Below are positions 1 through 8,239 of a stretch of DNA of 10,758 nt, in pieces (the stretch's first letter is position 1; every line of letters starts with the position of its first letter). The notes under the pieces were generated by a model. It searched no databases. It worked only from the letters and a program-made list of their open reading frames with translations, and had not been told where the DNA came from. Source of the DNA: Planktotalea sp. (GTDB lineage: Bacteria; Pseudomonadota; Alphaproteobacteria; Rhodobacterales; Rhodobacteraceae); the NCBI GenBank assembly GCA_024645145.1, contig JAHEGL010000103.1, positions 1-10,758 of the forward strand. The letters run 5' to 3'. Both the position numbers and the translations under genes were made by a program.

Positions 1-197
1 TTCAAGGCGATCAGGTTAAAGGTAATAATTTTACGAGTTAACGCGCTTTGTTTAAGCGAGAATAGCCCACGGCGATTGCGCTCGTCACGCACGTCTTTAT
101 CAACGGTGCTATCCGGGGCGACCCAATCGTCGCCCAGAACCACATTCACTTCCTGACGTGCGCGTGCTGCAGGAGTTATACGCCCAGCGAGAGCCAT
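1..197 (-). CDS. chvG: ChvG-type sensor histidine kinase, N-terminal part only (runs off window edge)
   Basis: Reading leftward from an ATG at 197-195, the frame stays open for 65 codons to the window edge. The visible protein is a charged cytoplasmic leader containing VRDERNRRGLFSLKQSALTR, followed by the start of a hydrophobic segment (KIITFNLIAL). This is how I recognise the N-terminus of ChvG/ExoS/BvrS kinases just before their first membrane helix. The sensor, HAMP and kinase domains lie outside the window. The start is set by the TAATG overlap with the chvI stop, which implies translational coupling, and by a purine-rich GAAGAG just upstream. By family knowledge ChvG is an inner-membrane kinase that phosphorylates ChvI in response to envelope or acid stress. 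The kinase function is inferred from the leader and from adjacency to chvI, not from catalytic motifs. Confidence 0.85.
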   Translation of the reverse strand, partial: MALAGRITPAARARQEVNVVLGDDWVAPDSTVDKDVRDERNRRGLFSLKQSALTRKIITFNLIAL

Positions 198-898
198 TAC
201 TCTTCGTTATACTTGTAGCCGATGCCATAGAGTGTTTCGATTGCCGAAAACTCTTGATCAACGCTGCGCATCTTTTTGCGCAAGCGCTTGATGTGGCTGT
301 CGATTGTACGGTCATCCACATAGGCTTGATCATCATATTCAACGTCCATCAGCTGATCACGGCTTTTTACAAAGCCGGGACGCTGTGCAAGCGCCTGAAG
401 AAGCAGGAATTCTGTGACTGTCAAAGTAACGTCTTTGCCCTTCCACTTCACCGCGTGGCGCAATGGGTCCATTGTCAGGTCGCCGCGCTCGATGACTTTG
501 TTTTCATCTGTTTCTGCGACAACAACACCGGCTTCGGCGTCTTGACGACGCAACAACGCTCGGATCCGTTCAACAAGCAACCGCTGGGAAAAAGGCTTTT
601 TGACGTAGTCATCTGCGCCCATCCGCAGCCCCAAGACTTCATCAATTTCGTCATCTTTTGATGTTAAAAAGATAACTGGCATAGACGTTTTTTGGCGCAA
701 GCGTTGAAGCAAGTCCATTCCGTCCATGCGCGGCATTTTGATATCGAGAACGGCCATATCTGGCAGCTTGCAATTAAACGCATCTAGGGCCGATTGACCG
801 TCGTTGTAAGTTTCTACCTCAAAGCCTTCGGCCTCAAGAGTCATAGAGACCGAAGTCAGGATATTCCTGTCGTCGTCCACCAATGCGATTTTGGACAT
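197..898 (-). CDS. chvI: ChvI-type response regulator (OmpR/PhoB family)
   Basis: This 233-residue cytoplasmic transcription regulator has the standard two-domain layout. The receiver domain (about 1-120) has the acidic pocket D8-D9-D10, the phospho-acceptor D52 in VLDIKMP, T79 and K101 in the KKPF motif. A winged-helix DNA-binding domain follows (about 130-230), with the SRDQLMD and [17 protein letters not shown] segments and the family ending YGIGYKY. Length and motifs match ChvI/BvrR. The ATG at 898-896 is supported by AAGGAAG five bases upstream. Its stop shares one base with the chvG start. By family knowledge ChvG phosphorylates it, and it controls envelope, acid and exopolysaccharide genes in other alphaproteobacteria. 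Divergent pckA is a plausible but unproven target. Confidence 0.95.
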   Translation of the reverse strand: MSKIALVDDDRNILTSVSMTLEAEGFEVETYNDGQSALDAFNCKLPDMAVLDIKMPRMDGMDLLQRLRQKTSMPVIFLTSKDDEIDEVLGLRMGADDYVKKPFSQRLLVERIRALLRRQDAEAGVVVAETDENKVIERGDLTMDPLRHAVKWKGKDVTLTVTEFLLLQALAQRPGFVKSRDQLMDVEYDDQAYVDDRTIDSHIKRLRKKMRSVDQEFSAIETLYGIGYKYNEE

Positions 899-1273
899 GC
901 CTGCTTCCTTATACTGCTCAATACCAGTTTATTTTTTTCACAATGACTCGCGTGTTTCTAGTTTCAGATCAATCCTCAAGTGCGAATCAGCTACAAATGC
1001 GTGACTTATTTGGCACCGCAAACCCTTATTTTCTGCTGAATAGCACAGATTTTGTACCTTCAATTTTATTCAACCCCACCAGATGCAGTGATGATTGCGC
1101 TAAAGTAATGTTGGTTGCGCTAACTGTGCCAAACCGTCCTGTTCACGCGTGAAATCATCATGTTATGAGGCATTATCGCGACGGTTTGTTCAATCGCGAT
1201 CAGTCTTGCGCCGACGAGGGTGTGGGCTGTCAAACTAAATTAGGCCGCAAACGCATGGCCACGGGAGTTTAAT
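899..1273. other. Divergent intergenic region between chvI and pckA
   Basis: This 375-base gap must hold the promoters of both chvI (leftward) and pckA (rightward). It contains the paired operator-like sites listed separately, a seven-T run near 932 and an ATCGCGAT palindrome at 1193-1200, with a partial copy at 1175-1181. The chvI ribosome site AAGGAAG lies at its left end, and GGGAG at 1263-1267 serves pckA with a six-base spacer. I could not place a convincing -35/-10 pair for either gene. An 89-codon open frame inside the gap does not look like a protein. Confidence 0.6.
1092..1123. promoter_or_regulatory. Paired LacI-family-like operator sites upstream of pckA
   Basis: TGATTGCGCTAA (1092-1103) and TGGTTGCGCTAA (1112-1123) match at 11 of 12 positions and are spaced exactly 20 bases apart, about two helical turns. 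The core resembles the central-CG, GCGCTAA-type operators of LacI-family regulators. From memory, alphaproteobacterial pckA genes are controlled by such a regulator (PckR in Sinorhizobium, CceR in Rhodobacter). The sites lie about 150 bases upstream of the pckA ATG, which fits an activator better than a blocking repressor. The regulator's identity is inferred. Confidence 0.45.
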
Positions 1274-2872
1274 ATGACAACTGGACGGGTGAACCCTTCT
1301 TTCAAGCTTGAAGATCAAGGCATCACGGAGCTTGGGAATGTCTATTATAACTTGATGGAGCCAGCGCTTATCCAGACAGCGCTCGAAAAGGGCGAAGGCG
1401 AGCTTGGCAACGGCGGAGCCTTTTTGGTGACTACCGGCAAGTTCACAGGGCGTTCGCCAAAAGACAAACACGTCGTGAAAACTCCCGATGTCGTCGATAC
1501 GATCTGGTGGGAAAACAATGCTGAAATGAGCGTCGAAGGCTTTGACGCACTTCATGCAGACATGCTTGAGCACATGAAGGGTCGTGACTATTTTGTTCAG
1601 GACCTTGTTGGCGGCGCTGATTCAAAACACTCCATCGACGTGCGCGTCATTACTGAACTCGCGTGGCACGGCCTCTTCATTCGTACGATGCTGCGTCGTC
1701 CTGATCGTGAAGAACTGGACGATTTCACGGCTGATTTTACAGTTATTAATTGCCCAAGTTTCCTCGCTGACCCAGAGCGTCACAACTGCCGCTCTGAAAC
1801 AGTCATCGCGATGAACTTTGAAAAGAAGCTCATTCTGATCGGTGGAACGGAGTACGCAGGTGAGAACAAAAAATCTGTCTTCTCTTTGCTGAACTACCTC
1901 TTGCCAGAAAAAGGCATCATGCCGATGCACTGCTCTGCCAACCATGCGCATGGCAATCCTGTGGATACGGCTGTTTTCTTCGGCCTCTCCGGCACGGGCA
2001 AGACCACACTCTCTGCAGATCCCGCACGCACACTTATCGGTGACGATGAGCACGGCTGGTCAGATCGTGGAACCTTCAACTTTGAGGGCGGTTGCTACGC
2101 AAAAACTATCAACCTCAGCAAAGAAGCAGAGCCAGAGATCTACGCGACAACAACCAAGTTCGGCACCGTCATCGAAAACATGGTTTATGATGCGGACACG
2201 AAAGAGCTGGACTTCTATGACGACAGCCTGACGGCCAACATGCGCTGCGCCTACCCGTTGCACTACATCTCTAACGCTTCGGACACAGCAATTGGGGGTC
2301 ATCCCAAAAACATCATCATGCTGACATGCGACGCCTTTGGTGTGCTACCCCCAATCGCGCGCCTTACGCCCGCGCAAGCGATGTATCACTTCCTAAGTGG
2401 CTTCACTGCTAAAGTGGCCGGTACAGAGCGTGGCGTGACAGAGCCACAGCCGACCTTCTCCACGTGCTTTGGTGCGCCGTTTATGCCCCGCCGTCCAGAG
2501 GTGTACGGCAACTTGTTGAAAGAGAAGATCGCACAACACGGCGCAACTTGCTGGCTGGTAAACACTGGCTGGACAGGCGGCGCATATGGCACAGGCTCGC
2601 GCATGCCGATCCGCGCCACGCGTGCATTGCTCACCACAGCGCTTGATGGCTCTTTGGGTGATGCAACGTTCCGCAAGGATCCGAACTTCGGGTTTGATGT
2701 ACCTGTCGCCGCAAATGGCGTGGCAGAGGTTCTGCTCGATCCACGCCGGACTTGGGACGATCCTGAAGCCTATGATAGCCAAGCAACAAAGCTTGTGAAT
2801 ATGTTTGCGGACAACTTCCAGCAATACATTCCCTACATTGATGCCGATGTGAAAGCGGCAGCAATCAGCTAA
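1274..2872 (+). CDS. pckA: Phosphoenolpyruvate carboxykinase (ATP)
   Basis: This 532-residue cytosolic enzyme converts oxaloacetate and ATP to phosphoenolpyruvate, CO2 and ADP, the entry step of gluconeogenesis from TCA-cycle carbon. The ATP-type family features are clear: the substrate-binding [12 protein letters not shown] segment (54-65), the Walker A loop GLSGTGKT (237-244) and the signature LIGDDEHGW (254-262), which carries metal- and nucleotide-binding acidic residues. Length is normal for the family. The ATG is chosen from GGGAG six bases upstream and from where homologues begin. It is transcribed away from chvI, and this pairing recurs in alphaproteobacteria. A strong hairpin terminator follows, so it is probably a single-gene unit. 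Long reverse-strand frames inside it are codon-bias shadows. Confidence 0.97.
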   Translation: MTTGRVNPSFKLEDQGITELGNVYYNLMEPALIQTALEKGEGELGNGGAFLVTTGKFTGRSPKDKHVVKTPDVVDTIWWENNAEMSVEGFDALHADMLEHMKGRDYFVQDLVGGADSKHSIDVRVITELAWHGLFIRTMLRRPDREELDDFTADFTVINCPSFLADPERHNCRSETVIAMNFEKKLILIGGTEYAGENKKSVFSLLNYLLPEKGIMPMHCSANHAHGNPVDTAVFFGLSGTGKTTLSADPARTLIGDDEHGWSDRGTFNFEGGCYAKTINLSKEAEPEIYATTTKFGTVIENMVYDADTKELDFYDDSLTANMRCAYPLHYISNASDTAIGGHPKNIIMLTCDAFGVLPPIARLTPAQAMYHFLSGFTAKVAGTERGVTEPQPTFSTCFGAPFMPRRPEVYGNLLKEKIAQHGATCWLVNTGWTGGAYGTGSRMPIRATRALLTTALDGSLGDATFRKDPNFGFDVPVAANGVAEVLLDPRRTWDDPEAYDSQATKLVNMFADNFQQYIPYIDADVKAAAIS

Positions 2873-2895
2873 TTTCACGCAAGCGAGCACTTTTT

Positions 2896-2928
2896 GCGCC
2901 TCCGAGATCCTCGGGGGCGTTTCTTTTT
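2896..2928 (+). terminator. Intrinsic terminator of pckA
   Basis: The 11-base arm GCGCCTCCGAG (2896-2906) pairs with CTCGGGGGCGT (2910-2920) across an ATC loop, with two G-U pairs and no mismatches. The run TTCTTTTT (2921-2928) follows. It lies 23 bases after the pckA stop, a textbook rho-independent arrangement that separates pckA from the next gene. Confidence 0.88.
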
Positions 2929-2954
2929 GTGCGAAGCGGATTACTTATCTTTTC

Positions 2955-3995
2955 ATGAAATGGTTCTTCTTCATCTTGCTTTTGCCCAGCGCCGCGATTG
3001 CCCAAGGATTTGCTGGTTTGGGCAATGACGTCGAAGGCTTTTCTACGCCTGAGCGCGGGAAAGCCCTTTCGTTCCCGCAAGATCACGGCGCACACAATGA
3101 TTATCGCATTGAATGGTGGTATTTGACGGCCAATCTGACCGGACCAGATGGCACGCCCTACGGTTTGCAATGGACATTATTTCGCAGCGCTTTGACGCCA
3201 AACAACTCTGAGGGCTGGAACAGTTCGCAGCTTTGGATGGGTCACGCTGCCGTCACCACAGTTGATGCGCACTATGTGACCGAGCGATTTGGGCGCGGCG
3301 GGATCGGACAGGCAGGTGTCAGCGTCACCGACGCGTTCGATGCATGGATTGATGATTGGTTCCTGCGCGGAAGTTTGGATTACAACGCGATGCAAATGCG
3401 CGCTGTCGGGCCAAATTTTGGCTATGACATGACACTCGATGCACAGGGGCCTTTGGTTTTGCAGGGAGATCAAGGATATTCTGTCAAATCCGCCGCTGGC
3501 CAAGCAAGTTACTACTACTCCCAACCGTTTTACGACATCTCAGGGACACTCAAACTCCCAGATGGGGACGTCGCTGTTACAGGGCACGCATGGCTTGATC
3601 GTGAATGGTCCTCACAGCCATTGGCCAGCGATCAAACAGGGTGGGATTGGTTTTCACTCAGCTTTGACAGCGGTGCACGGATGATGGGGTTTGTGTTGCG
3701 CGCAAACGAAACCGCGCCCTACACGTCGGCCACTTGGATCGAACCTGACGGCACTGCCACCCCTATGCCTAATGGTGCTTTCCAAGCACAAGAGGTCACA
3801 CAAACGGATGTGGCGGGGCGGAGCGTTCCAACGACCTGGACCGTGCAGTTGCCCGAAAAGGGCGTCGATCTGACTGTAAGCGCCCTTAATCCGATGGCTT
3901 GGATGACAACATCAGTGCCTTATTGGGAAGGTCCGATTACCTTTGATGGCTCACATCAAGGCACAGGATATCTCGAAATGACGGGTTACGAGTGA
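2955..3995 (+). CDS. Secreted AttH/CrtC-like lipocalin-fold protein (predicted hydrolase or carotenoid hydratase-like)
   Basis: A 346-residue protein with a signal peptide (hydrophobic core 3-15, likely cleavage after AIA at 16), so probably periplasmic. The mature part has the hallmarks of the AttH / carotenoid 1,2-hydratase-like family: RIEWWYLTANL with EWWY at 53-56, the WLDREW block (213-218) and GWDWFSLSF (WDWF at 230-233). Family knowledge places such proteins in two lipocalin-like beta barrels (CrtC and Lipocalin_9 type). The reaction is not known for most members. They often sit beside an ABC permease and ATPase of the AttEFG type, but no such partner is adjacent here. The ATG sits just after the pckA terminator and lacks a clear ribosome site; AGCGGA is rather far upstream. 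A carotenoid role is possible, but no carotenoid genes are in view. Confidence 0.8.
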   Translation: MKWFFFILLLPSAAIAQGFAGLGNDVEGFSTPERGKALSFPQDHGAHNDYRIEWWYLTANLTGPDGTPYGLQWTLFRSALTPNNSEGWNSSQLWMGHAAVTTVDAHYVTERFGRGGIGQAGVSVTDAFDAWIDDWFLRGSLDYNAMQMRAVGPNFGYDMTLDAQGPLVLQGDQGYSVKSAAGQASYYYSQPFYDISGTLKLPDGDVAVTGHAWLDREWSSQPLASDQTGWDWFSLSFDSGARMMGFVLRANETAPYTSATWIEPDGTATPMPNGAFQAQEVTQTDVAGRSVPTTWTVQLPEKGVDLTVSALNPMAWMTTSVPYWEGPITFDGSHQGTGYLEMTGYE

Positions 3996-4065
3996 AACAA
4001 CTTATCGCGAGAGTGTGACGCCGTGCGCGCTAGCCCTGCCCCAACCTTGCGTGTAGCAGATCATC

Positions 4066-6231
4066 ATGAATACTGAATGCCCCCAGACCCGCGACCTTGT
4101 TTTGATTGGCGGCGGTCACGCGCACGCGCTTGTTCTAAAGATGTGGGCGATGAAACCGCTTGCGGGTGCGCGCCTAACGGTGGTCAACTCTGCGCCCAGC
4201 GCGCCATACAGTGGGATGCTTCCCGGATTTGTGGCCGGTCATTACACAAGTGATGAGCTCTACATCGATCTCATCCGTATCGCCCGCGCAGCCGATGCAC
4301 GCATTGTGTTGGGTAAAGCCACGCATATTGACCGAGAGCAAAAGCGCATAATTGTGCCGGGGCGTGCGCCGATTGGGTATGATGTCTGTTCCGTTGATAT
4401 CGGGATTACCTCGGGCATGCCCGAACTTGACGGGTTCACAGAACACGCTGTGCCTGCCAAGCCGCTCGATAATTTCGCACGTATTTGGGAAGGCTTCTGC
4501 CAAGAGACGGGTCCCGCACAAGTTGCCGTGCTGGGCGCTGGCGTTGCTGGTGCGGAGGTGGCGATGGCAGCGGCGCACCGACTTCAACGTCTTGGCCGCA
4601 ACGCAGATGTGACGCTGATTGATCGCTCTAAAGCGCTCAGTCGTTTGGGCACTCAAGCGCGTACAAAGGTGTTGAAAAGACTCAAAGAGCTGAACGTCAC
4701 GCTTCTGGAACATACCAAAGTTGAGCGCGTTGAGGCGGATCAGGTGATTGTTGAAGGTCGTGCGCCGATCCCCTCAAAAATGACGTTGGGCGCGGCTGGG
4801 ACACGGGCGTATGAGTGGCTGTCAGACCTTGGGCTAGAGATGGAGCAAGGCTACATCAAGGTGTTCCCCACTCTTCAAAGCGAAACGGATTCTGACATTT
4901 TTGCTGTTGGCGATTGCGCGCATCTCACACATGCACCACGTCCAAAAGCTGGGGTTTTTGCAGTGCGTGAAGCGCCGATCCTATTTCACAACCTGCGCGC
5001 AGCTCTAAGCAATGGGGCGATGAAAGAGTATCACCCGCAATCAGATTATCTAAAACTTATCTCGCTTGGTGGCAAAATCGCTTTGGCCGAAAAGTTGGGC
5101 GTGGCAATTTCCGGCGCGATGATGTGGAAATGGAAAGACCAGATTGATCGTAAGTTCATGGATCAGTTTGATACTTTGAAACCAATGGCTGGGTTTGAAT
5201 TGCCTGCTGAGCACGCAAGTGGTGCAGAGCAATATGTAGGGCCAATCTGCGCTGGATGTGGCTCCAAGGTTGGACGTGGTGCTTTGGCAAGCTCTGCAAT
5301 GCATCATACCGGAGCCGAGCGCGATGACGTTGTAACCCTAAAAGGGGACGATGCCGCCTTGCTGCAAATGGGCAATTTGCAACAAGTGTTGAGCACCGAT
5401 CATCTGCGCGCATTTACCCATGATCCAGTTTTGATGACACGGATCGCGGCTGTTCATGCCTTGGGCGATATTTGGTCAATGGGCGCAAAGCCGCAAAGCG
5501 CAATGGTCAGCCTGATCCTGCCCCGCATGAGCACGGCGCTGCAAGAACGCACGCTTGAAGAAGTCATGCGCACCGCCAGCGACGTAATGAACGATGCAGG
5601 CGCACAGATTGTTGGCGGGCATACAAGTATGGGCGCAGAGTTCACGGTTGGGTTCAGTGTCACAGGCCTTGCAGATCGAGCGCCCATCACTTTGGCTGGT
5701 GCCCAAGTTGGTGATGTGCTCGTACTTACCAAGCCGATTGGTACCGGTGTTATACTTGCCGCTGAAATGCAAATGCGCGCGCGCGGCATTGATGTGGACG
5801 CGGCTTTTGCCAGTATGGCCCGCGCAATCGCACAAGATGCGCGCGCTCTGAGCGCTGCACATGCAATGACCGATGTCACAGGTTTCGGGCTCGCGGGCCA
5901 TATTGCAAATATGTGCAGAGCTTCTCAAGTCGGCGCTGAACTGAATGTCGACGCTGTGCCGCTTTTGGATGGTGCACTTGAGCTCAGCGAAGCGGGCGTG
6001 CAATCGAGCCTTTATCCCGACAACCTCTCTGATGCGCTAACGTTGATGAATGCACCGTCAAGCGCGCGGGCGCGTTTGATACTTGATCCCCAAACCGCAG
6101 GAGGGTTGCTCGCGGCTCTGCCAGAAGCCAAGGCCCATAAAGCAATAGCGCAGATGAAAGCGCAAGGAATCGACGCAGTGCAGATTGGTCGGGTCGTTGA
6201 AGGCCCTGTTGCGTTAACCCTGATCGAGTAA
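4066..6231 (+). CDS. selD: Bifunctional FAD/NAD(P)H oxidoreductase - selenide, water dikinase (SelD) fusion
   Basis: This 721-residue fusion has two parts. Residues 1 to about 370 form a two-dinucleotide-fold flavoprotein like NDH-2/sulfide:quinone reductases: FAD loop IGGGHAHA (14-21), NAD(P)H loop VLGAGVAGAEVA (155-166) and IFAVGDCAH (278-286). Residues from about 390 form selenophosphate synthetase, which makes selenophosphate from selenide and ATP. Its active-site CAGCGSK (395-401) holds C398 and K401, matching E. coli Cys17 and Lys20. Further SelD blocks are GDDAALL (427-433), GGHTSMG (517-523) and DVTGFGLAGH (603-612). The key residue is an ordinary cysteine codon, not selenocysteine. 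This N-terminal fusion is a known family. Its oxidoreductase may supply or reduce selenium, which is inference. The ATG lies in a region with no strong ribosome site but just precedes the FAD motif. mnmH, the user of selenophosphate, converges on it. Confidence 0.95.
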   Translation: MNTECPQTRDLVLIGGGHAHALVLKMWAMKPLAGARLTVVNSAPSAPYSGMLPGFVAGHYTSDELYIDLIRIARAADARIVLGKATHIDREQKRIIVPGRAPIGYDVCSVDIGITSGMPELDGFTEHAVPAKPLDNFARIWEGFCQETGPAQVAVLGAGVAGAEVAMAAAHRLQRLGRNADVTLIDRSKALSRLGTQARTKVLKRLKELNVTLLEHTKVERVEADQVIVEGRAPIPSKMTLGAAGTRAYEWLSDLGLEMEQGYIKVFPTLQSETDSDIFAVGDCAHLTHAPRPKAGVFAVREAPILFHNLRAALSNGAMKEYHPQSDYLKLISLGGKIALAEKLGVAISGAMMWKWKDQIDRKFMDQFDTLKPMAGFELPAEHASGAEQYVGPICAGCGSKVGRGALASSAMHHTGAERDDVVTLKGDDAALLQMGNLQQVLSTDHLRAFTHDPVLMTRIAAVHALGDIWSMGAKPQSAMVSLILPRMSTALQERTLEEVMRTASDVMNDAGAQIVGGHTSMGAEFTVGFSVTGLADRAPITLAGAQVGDVLVLTKPIGTGVILAAEMQMRARGIDVDAAFASMARAIAQDARALSAAHAMTDVTGFGLAGHIANMCRASQVGAELNVDAVPLLDGALELSEAGVQSSLYPDNLSDALTLMNAPSSARARLILDPQTAGGLLAALPEAKAHKAIAQMKAQGIDAVQIGRVVEGPVALTLIE

Positions 6232-7266
6232 TGCTATGACCCTTGTGGCAAGCTGCGCAATGTCACTTGGCTCTAAACCATCTGTTTGCAGCGTGCCGAG
6301 CACAGTATTTTCACGTCCCGCGCGCGAACGTTCGTATCCGCGATCATAGTGATGCTGCATGAGGTCTGCTGCGAGCTGTTCGTGCTGCCCTTGGCGCAAG
6401 AAGTCGAGCCATTGTTCAACCCGTTGATGCGAACAAAGGGCGCGCAACTTATCCAACCGCTCTGCCATGCGACTAGGGTCTTCGAGCACATCTGCATAAT
6501 CACGCGTTAGAAACTTCGCGCGCGCCTCCAAGCTGGCTGCAATATCGATCCGGGGTGCAGCGCGCATGGTTTTCCAAACAGACGCAGGGATTAGACGTTC
6601 CCCAATCTTGCTGCTTTCTGCTTCGGCTATGATCGGTTTGGCGGGATCAAGCTGCATCAATGCCTGAGCGAGTCGGCTTTCAAACATTTTCTGGCTGGGT
6701 TGTTCATCGCGCATCGCCCCAAGCAGGGACCCGCGATGATTTGCCAAGCCTTCAAGATCCAACATCTGCGCCCCTTGCGCTTTCAATGCGTGCAAGATCG
6801 CAGTTTTCCCAGACCCCGTATTACCATCAAGCAAGACAAAACTGTGTGGTAGCGCGTCCTCGTAAAGCATCCGCACCACTTGAGTGCGGTAGCTGCGATA
6901 TCCGCCTTCAAGCAGCTCCGTACGCCACCCGATCTGGCTGAGGATCGACGCGAAACTGTCAGAGCGTTGCCCACCACGCCAACAATAGACCAGCGGCTGC
7001 CAAGCACCGTCTTTTTCGCTCAGTTGTGTCTCGATATGATCCGCGGCGTTACGCGCAACAATCGCCGCACCGAGTTTTCGCGCGCGAAACGCGCTTTCCT
7101 GAACGTAGATTGTCCCGATCTTAGCGCGCTCTTCATTGCTCATGACGGGCAAATTAATGGCCCCTGGCACATGATCTTCTGCGAATTCCGCAGGCGAGCG
7201 CACATCAATCACCGTGTCAAACCGTGAGAGCGCGTCAGAGCGCAAATTATCGAGCTTAAATGCCAT
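6214..7266 (-). CDS. mnmH: tRNA 2-selenouridine(34) synthase (SelU/MnmH)
   Basis: About 350 residues. The N-terminal rhodanese domain (IDVRSPAEFAEDHVPGAINLP) has the catalytic cysteine in VYCWRGGQRS (C95 from this start), followed by a P-loop domain with GNTGSGKT (148-155) and DLEGLANHRGS. By family knowledge it first geranylates 2-thiouridine at the wobble position of tRNA-Lys, -Glu and -Gln, then replaces the group with selenium from selenophosphate. Two starts are possible. ATG at 7290 adds MQSRLGSA but has no ribosome site. ATG at 7266 (MAFKLDN...) has an AGG seven bases upstream and matches where I recall homologues starting, so I prefer it. The final codons overlap the end of selD by 18 bases, tail to tail. 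Confidence 0.93.
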   Translation of the reverse strand: MAFKLDNLRSDALSRFDTVIDVRSPAEFAEDHVPGAINLPVMSNEERAKIGTIYVQESAFRARKLGAAIVARNAADHIETQLSEKDGAWQPLVYCWRGGQRSDSFASILSQIGWRTELLEGGYRSYRTQVVRMLYEDALPHSFVLLDGNTGSGKTAILHALKAQGAQMLDLEGLANHRGSLLGAMRDEQPSQKMFESRLAQALMQLDPAKPIIAEAESSKIGERLIPASVWKTMRAAPRIDIAASLEARAKFLTRDYADVLEDPSRMAERLDKLRALCSHQRVEQWLDFLRQGQHEQLAADLMQHHYDRGYERSRAGRENTVLGTLQTDGLEPSDIAQLATRVIALLDQG

Positions 7267-7335
7267 GGCGCTGCCTAACCTGCTTTGCATATGAACGAAA
7301 GAGCGGCAGAGTGTTGAAACATAAGGAGAGTACAG

Positions 7336-8238
7336 ATGAGAATTGCTACAGCCGCGTATCCGCTAGATTGGTTTGAAAATTGGTCAGCGTTTGAGCGCAA
7401 AGCGCGCAGTTGGGTTGCCGATGCGGCGGATCAAAGAGCAGAGCTACTGGTGTTCCCTGAATACGGCGCAATGGAGCTAAGCACGCTTGCTGGGCGCAAC
7501 GTTTCAATGGATTTAGAGCAAAGCTTACATGCCGTATCCGAGCGTGTCCCGCAATCTGATGCATATTACACGACACTAGCTGCCGAGTTTGGCGTTCACA
7601 TTCTCACCCCGTCTGCCCCTGTGTTTGATGCAGACGTGCATCCTGAGCGTCCTGTCAATCGCACACGGCTGATAGCGCCCAATGGCAAAAGTGCGGTGCA
7701 GGACAAGCAAATCATGACAATGTTTGAACGCGATCCTTGGAATGTCGCAACAGGCAGCGCCCCTTTGACGGTATTTGACACAAAGCTCGGCAAGATCGGT
7801 ATTCTAATTTGCTATGACAGCGAGTTTCCCCTGCTTGGACGCGCTTTGATTGAAGCGGGTGTTGAATATATCCTTGTCCCATCCTGCACCGAAGCACTGG
7901 CTGGCTATTGGCGCGTGCGCTTAGGCGCGATGTCGCGGGCGCTCGAAGGGCAATGCGTCAGCGTCATGGCATCGTTGATTGGCGCTGTAGATTGGTCGAC
8001 GAGCGTGGACAACACAACTGGCATGGGTGGCATTTTTGGACCACCCGACACAGGATTCCCGAGCGATGGCATTATCTCGACAGGTGAAATCGGCAAAGCT
8101 GGTTGGACAATTGGCGATGCGCCGCACAGCGCAATCGGGCATGTGCGCAGCGATGGTGTCGTGCGAAACGCGACTCATTGGAGCGAAAAGGAGGCTGCGA
8201 AAGGCACCCTGCCCATCACATATTGCGATCTGCGTTGA
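7336..8238 (+). CDS. Carbon-nitrogen hydrolase (nitrilase superfamily amidohydrolase)
   Basis: This 300-residue cytosolic enzyme of the nitrilase/amidase superfamily hydrolyses non-peptide C-N bonds. The catalytic triad is visible: E42 in VFPEYGAMEL, K124 in QDKQIMTMFERD and C159 in ILICYDSEFP. The segment WRVRLGAMSRALEGQCVSVMAS is the usual conserved stretch after the nucleophile. The start is very well supported by AAGGAGAG (7323-7330) five bases before the ATG. The substrate cannot be read from the sequence. The family includes omega-amidases, carbamoyl-putrescine amidases and NAD-synthetase-like amidases. It is divergent from mnmH across a gap of about 70 bases. A possible infA promoter starts right at its stop codon. 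Confidence 0.9.
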   Translation: MRIATAAYPLDWFENWSAFERKARSWVADAADQRAELLVFPEYGAMELSTLAGRNVSMDLEQSLHAVSERVPQSDAYYTTLAAEFGVHILTPSAPVFDADVHPERPVNRTRLIAPNGKSAVQDKQIMTMFERDPWNVATGSAPLTVFDTKLGKIGILICYDSEFPLLGRALIEAGVEYILVPSCTEALAGYWRVRLGAMSRALEGQCVSVMASLIGAVDWSTSVDNTTGMGGIFGPPDTGFPSDGIISTGEIGKAGWTIGDAPHSAIGHVRSDGVVRNATHWSEKEAAKGTLPITYCDLR

Positions 8239-8239
8239 A

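Noticed and set aside
883-1152. Open frame of 89 codons in the chvI-pckA gap
   Set aside because: It starts inside chvI on the other strand, has no ribosome site, resembles no protein I know and covers the regulatory sites.
2393-2890. Long reverse-strand frame of 165 codons across the pckA end
   Set aside because: It is cysteine- and arginine-rich with no recognisable fold, lies opposite strongly conserved pckA codons and crosses the pckA stop. It is a codon-bias shadow.
4174-4713. Reverse-strand frame of 179 codons opposite the SelD flavoprotein domain
   Set aside because: The opposite frame carries clear FAD and NAD(P)H motifs. This one has none, plus many scattered cysteines and histidines typical of a shadow.
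5248-5268. Possible selenocysteine in the SelD active site
   Set aside because: The codons read TGC and TGT, with no in-frame TGA, so this SelD uses ordinary cysteine.
5476-6003. Reverse-strand frame of 175 codons opposite the SelD domain
   Set aside because: It lies opposite the conserved SelD blocks and looks like no known protein.
7267-7290. Upstream ATG at 7290 as the mnmH start
   Set aside because: It adds eight residues with no ribosome site. The ATG at 7266 has a better-placed AGG and fits the usual family N-terminus, though the longer form is not excluded.
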